Shown: positions 30,700-40,400 of the stretch, piece after piece
How positions within the stretch are numbered: the stretch's first letter is position 1
Layout: the number at the start of each line of letters is the position of its first letter
NCBI GenBank assembly: GCA_011523515.1
Contig: WTGO01000130.1
Location: 1 to 51,935 of the forward strand
From: Chloroflexota bacterium
GTDB lineage: Bacteria; Chloroflexota; Anaerolineae; Aggregatilineales; Phototrophicaceae
Length of the DNA stretch: 51,935 bases
Direction of reading: 5' to 3'
Notes under the pieces: generated by a model
Told to the model about the DNA's origin: nothing
What the model saw: the letters and a program-made list of their open reading frames with translations, nothing else
The model's database searches: none
Program-made: the position numbers and the translations under genes

Positions 30700-31014
30700 G
30701 TGAGCGAAAGTACTGAGACCAAGAAAGAAAGACCACAAACCAGATCTGCTCCGGAGCGCGGACGTGGCGGACGCCGCGGCGGCGGTCACTGGCGGCGGCG
30801 CGGGCGGGGCCGGCGCGGGCGCACCACCTATTGCCCGAAAGGGCGCTGCTTCGATTACAAGGACTTTGACATGCTCTCACGCTATGTGAACGAGGGCGGC
30901 AAAATCAAACCGCGGCGCCAAACCGGCAATTGCTCGCGCTGTCAACGTGAATTGGCGCGTGAAATCAAACGCGCGCGTCACCTGGCTTTGCTGCCTTACG
31001 TCGAGGCTAGCTAG
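30700..31014 (+). CDS. rpsR: Small ribosomal subunit protein bS18 with Arg/Gly-rich N-terminus
   Basis: This is bS18, partner of bS6 in the 30S platform. The conserved core [25 protein letters not shown] and [12 protein letters not shown] is intact. Four cysteines (in [11 protein letters not shown] and GNCSRCQRE) mark the zinc-binding C+ form. The N-terminus is unusual: about 42 residues precede the core, with a run of Arg and Gly ([11 protein letters not shown] and [10 protein letters not shown]). The GTG start has GGAG upstream. Usual rplI does not follow. Confidence 0.95.
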   Translation: MSESTETKKERPQTRSAPERGRGGRRGGGHWRRRGRGRRGRTTYCPKGRCFDYKDFDMLSRYVNEGGKIKPRRQTGNCSRCQRELAREIKRARHLALLPYVEAS

Positions 31015-31097
31015 CGGTTTCTCAAAGCAGCGGCCCTCCACTGGCGTAGACCAGCGCGAGCTGCATACTGCAAATCAATTGAGGAGTTTGCGGATTC

Positions 31098-32438
31098 ATG
31101 TCGAAGAAGTCTCAAACGACTGGCGCGCCGAGACGCCGCCGGCGGCGTAGACAAGCGCCCGCAACGGACGGCGCGGAAAACATCATACAAAGTACGGACG
31201 AGTCGTCATATAAGAGCCGTGCCGAACGCGAGGAAGAGCTGCAAAAGTGGGTTATTCGGGGCGTCATCGCTGTAGTCGGCATCTTGATTCTGCTGGTGGC
31301 GATCGCATTCGCCTTTGAACAGCTGATTATTCCGAATCAAGTCGTTGCTACGGTTGACGGCAAGGGCATCAGCGTGCGCGAATTTCGTCAAGAGTATTTG
31401 CTGGAGCGGAATCGACTCCAGCTGCAGCTAAACCAGCTTCAGAACTCCGGCATCGACATGCAGCAATTTGCGCAGCAAGAACCCTATTCCACCTGGATTA
31501 ACGAAGTCAACGTGCCCGACCAGTTGGGCCTGCGCGTACTGAATGACATGATCGATGACCGCTTGCTTGAGCTGGAAGCGTCCGCGCGCAATGTCAGCGT
31601 CGATGACGATGCGCTGCGCCAGGCGGTAGAGGAATATTTCGGCTTTGATCCGACAGCTGTGGCGCTGATTGGCGTTGAGCCCACCGAAAAGCCTGAGCCG
31701 ACTATCACAGCGACTCCCTTCGTATCGCCTACGCCTTCCGCAACGCCTGAACCGACCGCGACGCCGGACCCGGAAGCAACCGCCGAGACCGAGACCGCCG
31801 AAGAGGACGTGGAGCCGGACGTTACCCCGCAGCCGACAGTGGTTGAGCCAACTTTGAGCCCTGATGAAGTTCGCGAAAACTTTGTCGAAGCGGAACGCGA
31901 CTATCGCTCCTACTTTGATCGCGTCGGCGTCTCTGACGAAACACTGAACGCACTATTCGAGCGCAATGCGCTGGAGACGCAACTGGCCGCTGCGCTGATC
32001 CCGGACGACGCCGGACTGCTCTACGCTGATGTTCGGCATATTCTAGTGGACAACGAAGAAAACGCGCTTGCCGCCATCGCGGCGCTGAACCAAGGCGAAT
32101 CTTTCGCCGCCCTGGCGCGCGCCATATCAACAGACCGGGGCAGCGGCGCACGCGGCGGCGAACTGGGCGAGGCCTACGTCGGCAATTACGTGTCCGAGTT
32201 TCGCCGCGCCATCGAGGAAGCGGAAGTCGGCGCCTTGGTGGGGCCAGTCGAAAGCGAGTTCGGTTTTCATGTATTGCAAGTACGCAGCAAAGAAGAACGC
32301 AGCGGCGCGGACCAGGATTCGCAGCGCGAACGCGCGCGGCAGCAAGCCGTGCAACAGTTGAAGGACTCGCTGCGCGAAGAACGCGATGATGCGGTCGAAA
32401 TCTTCGATATCTGGCTGGATCACATTCCACGCAGTTAA
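31098..32438 (+). CDS. Membrane-anchored PpiC/SurA-type peptidyl-prolyl isomerase
   Basis: This is a 446-residue extracytoplasmic foldase. The N-terminus is very basic (seven Arg in a row), then one membrane helix at about residues 53-75. A SurA_N-like chaperone region follows (VATVDGKGISVREF to about residue 190), then a Pro/Thr/Glu-rich linker (about 190-255, with SPTPSATPEPTATPDPE). The parvulin domain (about 305-400) shows VRHILVDNEENALA and EVGALVGPVESEFGFHVLQV. The linker style is common in Chloroflexota secreted proteins. GAGGAG lies upstream of the ATG. Confidence 0.9.
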   Translation: MSKKSQTTGAPRRRRRRRQAPATDGAENIIQSTDESSYKSRAEREEELQKWVIRGVIAVVGILILLVAIAFAFEQLIIPNQVVATVDGKGISVREFRQEYLLERNRLQLQLNQLQNSGIDMQQFAQQEPYSTWINEVNVPDQLGLRVLNDMIDDRLLELEASARNVSVDDDALRQAVEEYFGFDPTAVALIGVEPTEKPEPTITATPFVSPTPSATPEPTATPDPEATAETETAEEDVEPDVTPQPTVVEPTLSPDEVRENFVEAERDYRSYFDRVGVSDETLNALFERNALETQLAAALIPDDAGLLYADVRHILVDNEENALAAIAALNQGESFAALARAISTDRGSGARGGELGEAYVGNYVSEFRRAIEEAEVGALVGPVESEFGFHVLQVRSKEERSGADQDSQRERARQQAVQQLKDSLREERDDAVEIFDIWLDHIPRS

Positions 32439-32463
32439 GCGTCAGACAAGAGGCAGCTGATTG

Positions 32464-32502
32464 GGCGGACGAGCAGAAAAGCTGTAAAACTGCTCATCCG
32501 CC
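32464..32502. terminator. Long hairpin after the foldase gene
   Basis: GGCGGACGAGCAG and CTGCTCATCCGCC form a 13-bp stem with one mismatch around a 13-base loop. There is no T-tract, so it may be a terminator of a non-classical kind or an mRNA 3'-end stabiliser. Confidence 0.5.
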
Positions 32503-32535
32503 TGTATGTAATCCTTTACCGCTTGCCTTGTCAAC

Positions 32536-32563
32536 TTGCCCTGATAGGCGACTCGTCTATAAT
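32536..32563 (+). promoter_or_regulatory. Promoter of fhaA, implying leaderless mRNA
   Basis: TTGCCC (32536-32541) and TATAAT (32558-32563) with 16-base spacing. The ATG at 32570 begins seven bases after the minus-10 box, where transcription should start. Confidence 0.65.
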
Positions 32564-32569
32564 GCAGGC

Positions 32570-33340
32570 ATGAGCGTCAACCCGATTGACAAGCTGGAAT
32601 GCCAGCTCGAATCGCTGATAGAGAGTGCCTTTCTGCGCTTGTTTCGCCGCACTATTGGCGCGCGCGATATCGCCGTCCTGCTGCTGCGGGCGATCGAAGA
32701 CAACGCCGGCGCGCCAACTGCATTGCGTGACCGACCCGCCGCGCCCGACCAATTTCATATTCAGATGAATCCAGCGAATATTCGCGACTTCCTGGCGGAG
32801 TTCCCTGACCTGCCCCAACGCCTGGCGCGGCTCATCGTTGATCTGAGCGAGGAATCCGGCTTTAAGTTGTCGGCGCATCCCACGGTCCAGTTGCTACCCA
32901 ACGAGGAACTGACGACGCTCGAAGCGATCATCACCGCCGAGCGTCTCCAGACGATGAGCGGCGAAACCGCCGCTATGCAGCCGGTGAATGCCGATGCGCG
33001 CCACGGCATCGCGCAGAATCTCTCGCTGCACATTGGCGATGCGCGCGTTGTCCCGCTCCTGAAGTCCATCATTAATGTCGGGCGCGAGCAGTACAACGAT
33101 ATTGTCATTGCGGACGGCTATATTTCACGCCACCACCTGCAACTGCGCAAGCGTTTCGGCGTGTACTCCCTGTTTGATGTCAACAGCCGCGGCGGAACGC
33201 GGGTCAATGACAAGCGCGTGGCGGAGCATCAACTGCAGAATGGCGATGTGATCGCCATCGGTCACACAACACTGGTCTACACGGACAATAATGGGCAGAT
33301 CGCCGGCGATGGCACGACGCAGATTTTGCGATCGGACTAG
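32570..33340 (+). CDS. fhaA: FhaA-like FHA domain protein
   Basis: This is a 256-residue cytoplasmic protein with an N-terminal DUF3662 (FhaA-type) domain, recognised by NPIDKLECQLESLIESAFLR. A C-terminal FHA domain (about residues 165-245) has VGREQYNDIVIADGYISRHH and the NSRGGTRVNDKRV loop. FHA domains bind phosphothreonine; in Actinobacteria FhaA links Ser/Thr kinase signals to cell-wall synthesis. The open frame extends 14 residues upstream through the promoter, so the ATG at 32570 is taken. fhaB and later rodA follow, but no kinase or phosphatase gene is in the cluster. Confidence 0.9.
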   Translation: MSVNPIDKLECQLESLIESAFLRLFRRTIGARDIAVLLLRAIEDNAGAPTALRDRPAAPDQFHIQMNPANIRDFLAEFPDLPQRLARLIVDLSEESGFKLSAHPTVQLLPNEELTTLEAIITAERLQTMSGETAAMQPVNADARHGIAQNLSLHIGDARVVPLLKSIINVGREQYNDIVIADGYISRHHLQLRKRFGVYSLFDVNSRGGTRVNDKRVAEHQLQNGDVIAIGHTTLVYTDNNGQIAGDGTTQILRSD

Positions 33341-33349
33341 GTCGGGGCT

Positions 33350-33799
33350 GTGAACATTGAAGTCACGATCTTTTTGCTGCGCCTGTTGGCAGGGCTTAGC
33401 CTGCTTGCATTCTTGCTGGCGCTCTTTGCAGTCATTTGGCGCAACGCCGGCGCTGCTGATCAGCAGCCTGCGGCGGCCAAAATTACGCACGGATACTTGG
33501 TCTGTGAGCAGCCGCCCGTCGCCGATGCGGATCGGCGCTGCTCGCTTCGTCCCATCGTCACCATGGGCCGAGCGGACGGAAACACCGTCGTCATCAGAGA
33601 CGATTTCGCCAGCGCCAACCACGCGCGGATCGTGCTGGAGCAGGGCAAGTGGTGGTTGGAAGATCGGCAGAGCCGCAATGGTACCCAGCTTAACGGCGAG
33701 ACGATAACGCGCCGCACGATCCTCACAGACGGCGACGAGATCGGCATCGGCAAGTACCGATACCGGCTCCATCTGAATCGGGAGGATTTGGCGCTGTAA
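33350..33799 (+). CDS. fhaB: Membrane-anchored FHA domain protein (FhaB-like)
   Basis: This is a 149-residue protein with one N-terminal membrane helix (about residues 5-30) and a cytoplasmic FHA domain. The domain shows TMGRADGNTVVIRDDFAS, NHARI and the DRQSRNGTQLNGE loop, the phosphothreonine-binding signature. This architecture and the position directly after fhaA match FhaB/FipA, which acts at the divisome or elongasome in Actinobacteria. The GTG start is nine bases after the fhaA stop. Confidence 0.88.
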   Translation: MNIEVTIFLLRLLAGLSLLAFLLALFAVIWRNAGAADQQPAAAKITHGYLVCEQPPVADADRRCSLRPIVTMGRADGNTVVIRDDFASANHARIVLEQGKWWLEDRQSRNGTQLNGETITRRTILTDGDEIGIGKYRYRLHLNREDLAL

Positions 33800-33823
33800 T
33801 AGAGGCCCGCAGGGAGGCGGACA

Positions 33824-34696
33824 ATGGAATCAGTACGAATAGCAGTTATCGGTGGCTCCGGCTTGTACAACATGGCGGCCATCTCGGACCTACGCGAAGC
33901 ACAGGTTGATACACCCTTTGGAAAACCAAGCGGAGTTATTCGCATTGGCAGCATGGGCGGCAAACGTATCGCCTTTTTGCCACGTCACGGGGAAGGGCAC
34001 GTGCTTTCACCTTCCACCTTGCCATACCGCGCCAATATTTTCGCCTTGAAACAGCTGGGCGTTCGCTTCATCATCGCGGTGAACGCCGTCGGCTCCCTAC
34101 ATGAAGACTATGCGCCCGGACACATCGCCACCATCGATCAGATCATTGATTACACCATTCAGAAGCGTCCGCGCTCGTTCTTTGAGGATGGACTTGTCGC
34201 GCATATATCGGTGGCGGATCCGACCAGCGCTTACCTCCGCGCAATTATCGCTGACGCCGTCGAGGCCGTCGGCGGAATCGCGCATCGAAACGCGACTATT
34301 CTGGTTGAAGACGGCCCCCGTTTCGCCACCCGCGCCGAAAGCCACTTGTTCCGCGCCTGGGGCTGTCACTTGATCGGGATGACTTCGGCGCCGGAGGCGT
34401 TTCTGGCGCGCGAAGCCGAAATCGCCTATGCTTCACTGGCGCACGTCACCGATTTCGACAGTTGGCATGCGCAGGAAGCGGATGTCACTTCCGAGCTTGT
34501 CATCGAGACGCTGCAAAAGAATATTTCCATGGTGCGGCGCGCGCTGGCGATCGCGCTGGCGCGGATTGACGAAACTCAGGCTGATCCGGCGCATACCGCG
34601 CTCGGTTCCGCTCTGGCCACCCAGCGCGCTGCGATGGACGCCGATGTGATCGACCGCCTGCGGCCAATCCTTGCGCGCGTGCTCAACCTTGACTAG
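33824..34696 (+). CDS. mtnP: S-methyl-5'-thioadenosine phosphorylase
   Basis: MtnP cleaves methylthioadenosine with phosphate to adenine and methylthioribose-1-phosphate, the substrate of MtnA. The 290-residue protein has AVIGGSGLYN, the phosphate-site LPRHGEGH, EDGPRFATRAES and GMTSAPEAFLAREAEIAYAS. HVTDFDSW supplies the aspartate pair that selects 6-aminopurines, favouring MTAP over hypoxanthine/guanine-type PNP. The ATG has a strong GGGAGG. It lies between fhaB and rodA, an odd place for a nucleoside enzyme, and its end overlaps the possible rodA start. Confidence 0.94.
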   Translation: MESVRIAVIGGSGLYNMAAISDLREAQVDTPFGKPSGVIRIGSMGGKRIAFLPRHGEGHVLSPSTLPYRANIFALKQLGVRFIIAVNAVGSLHEDYAPGHIATIDQIIDYTIQKRPRSFFEDGLVAHISVADPTSAYLRAIIADAVEAVGGIAHRNATILVEDGPRFATRAESHLFRAWGCHLIGMTSAPEAFLAREAEIAYASLAHVTDFDSWHAQEADVTSELVIETLQKNISMVRRALAIALARIDETQADPAHTALGSALATQRAAMDADVIDRLRPILARVLNLD

Positions 34697-36005
34697 GACG
34701 GATGTAAGCAACCCCGTACCCTTGCACCGCGCCATTGTCGGCTCGCGCGGCAGGGGCAATGTCTGGGTTCTGCTGCTGCTGGCGGGTTTATTCATATTCG
34801 CCGGCATGGCGTCAATTGCCTTAACGCGCCCGACTGACGCCCAATTGTGGGCGGGATTCGCCGTTTGGATCATCTCTGCGCTGGGCGCCGCGACTCTACT
34901 AAAGTGGCGGCTGCCGAGCCATGATCCGCTGCTTCTGGTCTTGTCGATGTTTCTCAGCGGCTGGGGACTCGTAGCGATCGAACGGCTCGCGCCGGCCTTC
35001 GCCGACCGCCAGGCGCTTTGGCTGGTGATCAGCGTGCTGACCATGCTCGGTATCGCGGTCTTCCCCCAAGTCTTGCGCTGGCTGCGCGGCTATCGCTACA
35101 GTCTGTTGGCGGCGGCCTTGCTGCTGCTCGCAGCGACAATCGTTCTGGGGCGCAATCCCTCCGGCTTTGAATTCGCCCCGCGGCTTTGGCTGGGAATAGG
35201 CGCCTTCTATTTCCAGCCCTCCGAGATTATGAAGGTCATCCTGGTCGCCTTTATGGTCAGCTATCTCGCCGAGCAGAGCGCAACGTTTCGGGCGAGCAGC
35301 GACGGGTCTGCCGGCGCCACCGGCCTCTCGCTGCGCCTGATCGGCCCCATCGTCATGATGTGGCTGCTCTCCATGGTGATTCTGGTATGGCAGCGAGATC
35401 TGGGAACGGCCATGCTGTTCTTCATTGTCTTTCTCTTGCTGCTCTACCTGTCCAGCGGAGATCCGCGCTTGCTCCTCAGCGGCGCGCTGCTCATCGTAGC
35501 GGCCGGCGTAGTCGCCTACCAGCTTTTCGATGTCGTGCAGCTGCGCGTGGATATCTGGTTCAACCCCTGGCCCGAAGCCGACGGTCGCGCCTATCAGATT
35601 GTTCAGAGCTTGATGGCCTTTGCCGCCGGCGGCATTGCGGGGACGGGCGTCGGCTTGGGCGCGCCCGGCTATATTCCCGTGGTCCACTCAGACTTTATCT
35701 TCTCCGCCATTGCGGAAGAGTGGGGTTTGCTAGGCGTAATCGCCATTTTGAGCAGCTTCGGTGTACTGGCCTGGCGTGGAATGGCCATAGCCTTGAAGCA
35801 CACAGGCAGCGTGTTCCACCGGCTGCTGGCCGCTGGTTTGACGATGACGCTGCTGGTCCAGGCGCTGATGATTATGGCGGGTGTGCTGAAACTGCTGCCG
35901 CTTACAGGCGTCACGCTGCCCTTTATCAGCTACGGCGGCAGTTCGCTATTCGCTTGTCACATCATGTTAGGGCTTCTGCTGCGTTTATCGGCGGGGGCGC
36001 GCTAA
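34689..36005 (+). CDS. rodA: RodA/FtsW SEDS-family peptidoglycan glycosyltransferase
   Basis: This is a polytopic SEDS glycosyltransferase that polymerises lipid II, with about ten membrane helices. Key segments are FYFQPSEIMKVILVAFMV, WQRDLGTAMLFF, which holds the catalytic aspartate, FSAIAEEWGLLG, and LPFISYGGSS. All are intact, so polymerase activity is expected. The start is uncertain: a TTG at 34689 overlaps the mtnP stop, the frame is open from 34671, and another TTG lies at 34722. The RodA rather than FtsW call rests on the FHA/PBP context. Confidence 0.92.
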   Translation: MTRTDVSNPVPLHRAIVGSRGRGNVWVLLLLAGLFIFAGMASIALTRPTDAQLWAGFAVWIISALGAATLLKWRLPSHDPLLLVLSMFLSGWGLVAIERLAPAFADRQALWLVISVLTMLGIAVFPQVLRWLRGYRYSLLAAALLLLAATIVLGRNPSGFEFAPRLWLGIGAFYFQPSEIMKVILVAFMVSYLAEQSATFRASSDGSAGATGLSLRLIGPIVMMWLLSMVILVWQRDLGTAMLFFIVFLLLLYLSSGDPRLLLSGALLIVAAGVVAYQLFDVVQLRVDIWFNPWPEADGRAYQIVQSLMAFAAGGIAGTGVGLGAPGYIPVVHSDFIFSAIAEEWGLLGVIAILSSFGVLAWRGMAIALKHTGSVFHRLLAAGLTMTLLVQALMIMAGVLKLLPLTGVTLPFISYGGSSLFACHIMLGLLLRLSAGAR

Positions 36006-37418
36006 ATGCCTTATTCGCGCACGATCCGACAAATCCTCGCCGGGACACTGGTCTGCTTGGCGCTGGTCGGGCTCGCAGCCGCCTACTGGGCGGTAACCGG
36101 GCAAAACTCGTTGCTGCTGCGGGACGACAACCCGCGCATCATCGAAGCGCAGCGGGCTATTCTGCGTGGCGGCATCTATGGCCGGGGGGCGCGTCCCCTG
36201 GCGATAACTGTCGACCGCGAATCGGGCCTGGCGCGGCGCTACCAGCACCCGTCCACCTACAGCATCGTCGGCTATTACAGCTTGCGTTATGGCGTGGGCG
36301 GCGCGGAATCAGCTTACGACGCGCTGCTAACAGGCGCCCAACCCATCGCGAATGTCACCGACTATTTCAGACGCAATATCTTGAATCAGCCACAAATCGG
36401 CACGGATATTATGCTGACCCTGGATGTCGACATCCAGGATTCGCTCGCCCGCGCTTTGGATGGCGCCGCCGGAACTGCAGTCGTCCTGGACGCGCATACC
36501 GGCGCAGTAGTCGCTCTGGTAAGCCAGCCGAGTTTTGATCCCAACTCGCTCGATGCGGATTGGAGCGAGCTGATTGAGGCGCCGGGCAAACCCTTCTTCA
36601 ACCGGGCGCTGCAGGGCAACTATCAACTTGGTGGAAATATGCACCTGATCTGGTTGGCGCAGGCGATTGCTAGCGGTTTCGATTTATCATGGCGCTTTAC
36701 GGGCGCTGCTGATGAGGTCGATCTCGGCGACGGTATGATATCCGCCTGCGTAATCCCACCGGATTCGACAGAACTGACCTTGGGCGAAGCCTTTGCCTTC
36801 GGCTGTCCTGCCGTTTTCGAAAGCTATCGGCAAACCGAGACAGCCCTGGCCTATGCCGATATGCTCGCGCCATACGTCTTTGATGATCCTTTGACTCTGG
36901 CTGGTTTCCCGCAGCCCGAAGCGATCGATCTTGCGGCGGACGCAGGCAGCCTAAGTCCTGCCATTCTGGCTTTGCGTGATGCGCTTGGCCAAGGCAGTTT
37001 GACCACAACGCCGCTCCATCTCGCCACGATACTTGCCGCGATTGCAAATGACGGTCTGGCAGTAGAACCTGCGCTGCTCTCTGACCTGCGCTCGCCGGAT
37101 TCGCTGCAATGGCAGCCACAGCCACTCGGTTCTAGCGGCCTGCGTATGATGGACGCCGAGACAGCCCGGGGCTTGCAACATTGGATGCGGGCAGCGCAGG
37201 CAAAGCTCTGGCCAGCGGCGCAGTCTCCTCCGCTCTTCGGCGCTTATATCGCCAGATCCTATGCGGGCGAAGAGACGCAGCTCTGGTTGAATGGCTTTGT
37301 TGAGAGCGCCAATGACGGTGCCCTCGCCTTTGTGGTCCTCTTGGAATCTACGGATGAAGTCTCACGAATCCTGAACATTGGACGCGAGCTACACAACATC
37401 TTTTCGTACCGGCGATAG
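36006..37418 (+). CDS. Class B penicillin-binding-protein-like pseudoenzyme
   Basis: This is a 470-residue protein with an N-terminal membrane helix and a transpeptidase-like domain. Overall sequence is clearly PBP-like: NRALQGNYQLGG, QGSLTTTPLHLATILAAIAN and LNGFVES align with PbpA/FtsI-type enzymes. However, all three active-site motifs are gone. Ser-x-x-Lys is Gly210-Asn-Met-His213, Ser-x-Asn is Gly266-Cys-Pro268, and Lys-Thr-Gly aligns with Arg417-Ser-Tyr419. It should not acylate or crosslink. It begins right at the rodA stop, so a structural role as activator of RodA is likely. The frame is intact, which argues against simple decay. Confidence 0.88.
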   Translation: MPYSRTIRQILAGTLVCLALVGLAAAYWAVTGQNSLLLRDDNPRIIEAQRAILRGGIYGRGARPLAITVDRESGLARRYQHPSTYSIVGYYSLRYGVGGAESAYDALLTGAQPIANVTDYFRRNILNQPQIGTDIMLTLDVDIQDSLARALDGAAGTAVVLDAHTGAVVALVSQPSFDPNSLDADWSELIEAPGKPFFNRALQGNYQLGGNMHLIWLAQAIASGFDLSWRFTGAADEVDLGDGMISACVIPPDSTELTLGEAFAFGCPAVFESYRQTETALAYADMLAPYVFDDPLTLAGFPQPEAIDLAADAGSLSPAILALRDALGQGSLTTTPLHLATILAAIANDGLAVEPALLSDLRSPDSLQWQPQPLGSSGLRMMDAETARGLQHWMRAAQAKLWPAAQSPPLFGAYIARSYAGEETQLWLNGFVESANDGALAFVVLLESTDEVSRILNIGRELHNIFSYRR

Positions 37419-37483
37419 ACGCTGCGCCGGTCGCAGAGTTCACAAACCTTGGGCTGAGCCACTGCGCCGCCAATGCCGTCGTC

Positions 37484-40400
37484 TTAAGCCAGCAGTGAGA
37501 TCTCCCGCTCTCCGAGCTTGCGATTAAAGGCAGCGAGTTCGCCGTCCATTAGACTCTTGAACACGTCAATCTGCGTCTGGATCGCAAGCGAAAGTTTTTC
37601 AAATACCTCGTACGATTGCATGGTCGGCGGGAATTCTCCCAAACCCACCACCGAAGGCAATCCACTCAAGCGGCGCAAGGTATCGGTTCCCTGATTAACG
37701 CGCCCGGCCCAGCCTTCGCGCAAGTCGGGCACGAAAATCTTGCTCTCAATTACCTTGACTTGATCACAGAGCTCGGCAGCAGTCTTAGCCAAGTCCGCAT
37801 TATCAGCCAAGCCGGACAGCCGGTCGCGCAGACTGCCCAGTTGGCCGCGGTAGTGGCGCATCACGTTGAGCGTCTCGGTTGTATGGCAATAGCAGTCGTA
37901 AATCTTCACCAGCAGATCAAATTGTTCCTGCAGCTCCTCGGCCGACGCCGAAGATGTCGCGTCTTTGATCAGATCAAAGTCTTGTGTTTGTGTCTCGCCG
38001 CCGACCGACAACGACAACTGATACCGGCCGGGCGGTACGGTTGGGCCGGGCATCCGCTCAAATTGCGGATCTTTGCCGTTCAGGGCGGGCGATGTCGGCA
38101 AGCGCATGTCCCAAACGAAGCGGTTCCAACCCGCCTCTGCCGTGAGATAAACGATGGTCTTGTCCGGCTTTTCCTTCTGCTGTTGGCGATCCTTCTCATC
38201 CATGCTGCTGAATTCGCAGAGTACCTTGCCCCCCGTATCAGCGATGCTCAGCGCGATTTTGTCAGCAGGCGCGTCCGGCAGGAAATACGTCACGAGGACG
38301 CCGCGCGGCAAATTTTCGCCAGAATCAAGGAAGTTCCGCACGACCACATTTTCGGGCGTCGTCGTATGCGTGTAAGCCGCCGAGACGCCCGTTGAGCTCA
38401 TATAGGTCTTGCCTGGCTGGTCAACCAGGCGGCGCCCGTCAATGCTCTCGAGTACGCGTTGCGTAGCGCGCGGCTTGAGCAGCATTGCCTCACTGGATTG
38501 AGCGTCGGCGCTTAGCTGATGTAGTCGGGTCAGATCATCCAGGATCCAGAAGGAGCGCCCATGCGTGGCGGCGACGAGATCCTTGTTCTTGACCAGCAAA
38601 TCGTGAATCGGCGCGACCGGCAGGTCCAATTGCAGGGGTTGCCACTGGTTGCCATCGTTAAAGGAGACGTAAACGCCGGTTTCAGTGCCCGCGTAGAGCA
38701 AGCCGGGGCGCGCCGGATCACAGCGGATGACGCGCGTAAAGTCATCGTCGGCGATACCGTCGTTGATGCGCGCCCAGGACATACCATAATCGGTGGTCTT
38801 GTACAAATACGGCGCATAATCATCGTGTTTGTAGCGCAGCGCCGCCAGGTAGCAGGTCGCCGGATCATGCGGCGAGAGTTCGAGCGCGCTCACCAGGGAC
38901 CATTCCGGCAAGTTGGACGGCGTAATATCCTCCCAGGTCTCGCCATTGTCCTTCGTGATATGCACCAGCCCGTCATCAGAACCGGCCCAGATCACACCCG
39001 CTTCATGCGCTGATTCCGCCAGCGCGAACACGGTCGCGTAGACTTCAGCGCTCGCGCCTTCACGATTAACGGGCCCGCCGGTGATACTCAGCGTAGCCGG
39101 GTCAGCGCGCGTCAAGTCGGGGCTGATCGGCTGCCAACTGTGGCCCTCGTCCGTCGATTTGAAGACAAGATTGCCGCCGATGTACAGCGTATCCGGGTCA
39201 TGCGGCGAAAATACGATGGGGTAGGTCCAGGCGAAACGATACTTGTAATCCGCCGCCGCCTCGCCCGATGTCATCTCGGGCCAGGTGGTCACCAGGCGCA
39301 GCTGCTTGCTGCCGTGATCGTAGCGCTGCAAACAGTTGCCGCCCCCGGGCGAGCTGCCGATGGCGCCGACAAAGACGATGTCATCGTCATCCGGCTTGAT
39401 GGCGATATAGCCGCTTTCGCCCGAGCCGGCGATGAAGCCGTCCAGCCACATCAGCGACGACTTCTCGTTGCGGCTCGGCACAGCCACGCTGCTGTTGTCC
39501 TGCTGAGTGCCATACACGAAATAGGGATCGCGATTGTCGGCGGCCACATGATAGAACTGCGCAGTCGGCTGATTGAAGATAGACGACCAGGAGGCGCCGC
39601 CATTGAACGACACGCAAGCGCCGCCATCGTTGCCCTGCACCATCCGTTTGGGATTCTGCGGGTCGATCCACAAGTCGTGGTTGTCGCCATGTGGCGTGCC
39701 GATCATTTGGTAGGTTTTGCCGCCATCAATCGACTTCCAGAAGCGCAAGTTGTTGACGTAGACCGTGTCGGCGTCTTGCGGATCGGGCGTCAAGTGCATG
39801 TAATACCAGGCGCGCGAGATGATGTCGTTGTTACGTGCCACAAATCTCCAGCTGTCGCCGTGGTCGTCCGAGCGGTACATGCCGCCCTCTTCATGCTCGA
39901 CCAGGGCGTAGACGCGCCCCGCTTGAGCCGGAGACGCCGCGATGCCAACCTTGCCCAAGATGCCCGAAGGCAAACCCTTGTTCGCCGAGATATTCTCCCA
40001 ACTGTCTCCGCCATCCAGCGAGCGCCAGATGCCGCTGTCTTCGCCGCCGCTGCTCATCATGTGAAAACTGCGATACGCTTCCCAGATGCTGGCGTAAATA
40101 ATGCGTGGATTATTCGGATCGATGCTGAGATCGACGGCGCCGGCCTTGTCACTGACGAAGAGCACACGCTCCCAATTCTCGCCGCCGTCCGTCGAGCGGA
40201 AAACGCCGCGCTGTTCGTTAGGTCCAAAAGCGTGGCCCAGCGCCGCGACATACACGATGTCGGGGTCAGTCGGATGAATCCGCAGCTTGCCGATATGCCG
40301 CGTGTCGTCCAATCCGACGTGCTTCCAACTGCGCCCGGCATCGGTCGACTTGTACACGCCGTCGCCATGCGAGACATCAATGCGGATGGTGGCTTCGCCC

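Noticed and set aside
35186..36538. Long plus-strand open frame (450 codons) across rodA and the PBP gene
   Set aside because: It is an out-of-frame shadow rich in Arg; both overlapping genes have clear family sequence.
36006..37418. PBP gene as a decaying pseudogene
   Set aside because: The frame is full length, begins at the rodA stop, and keeps conserved structural segments; loss is limited to the active site.
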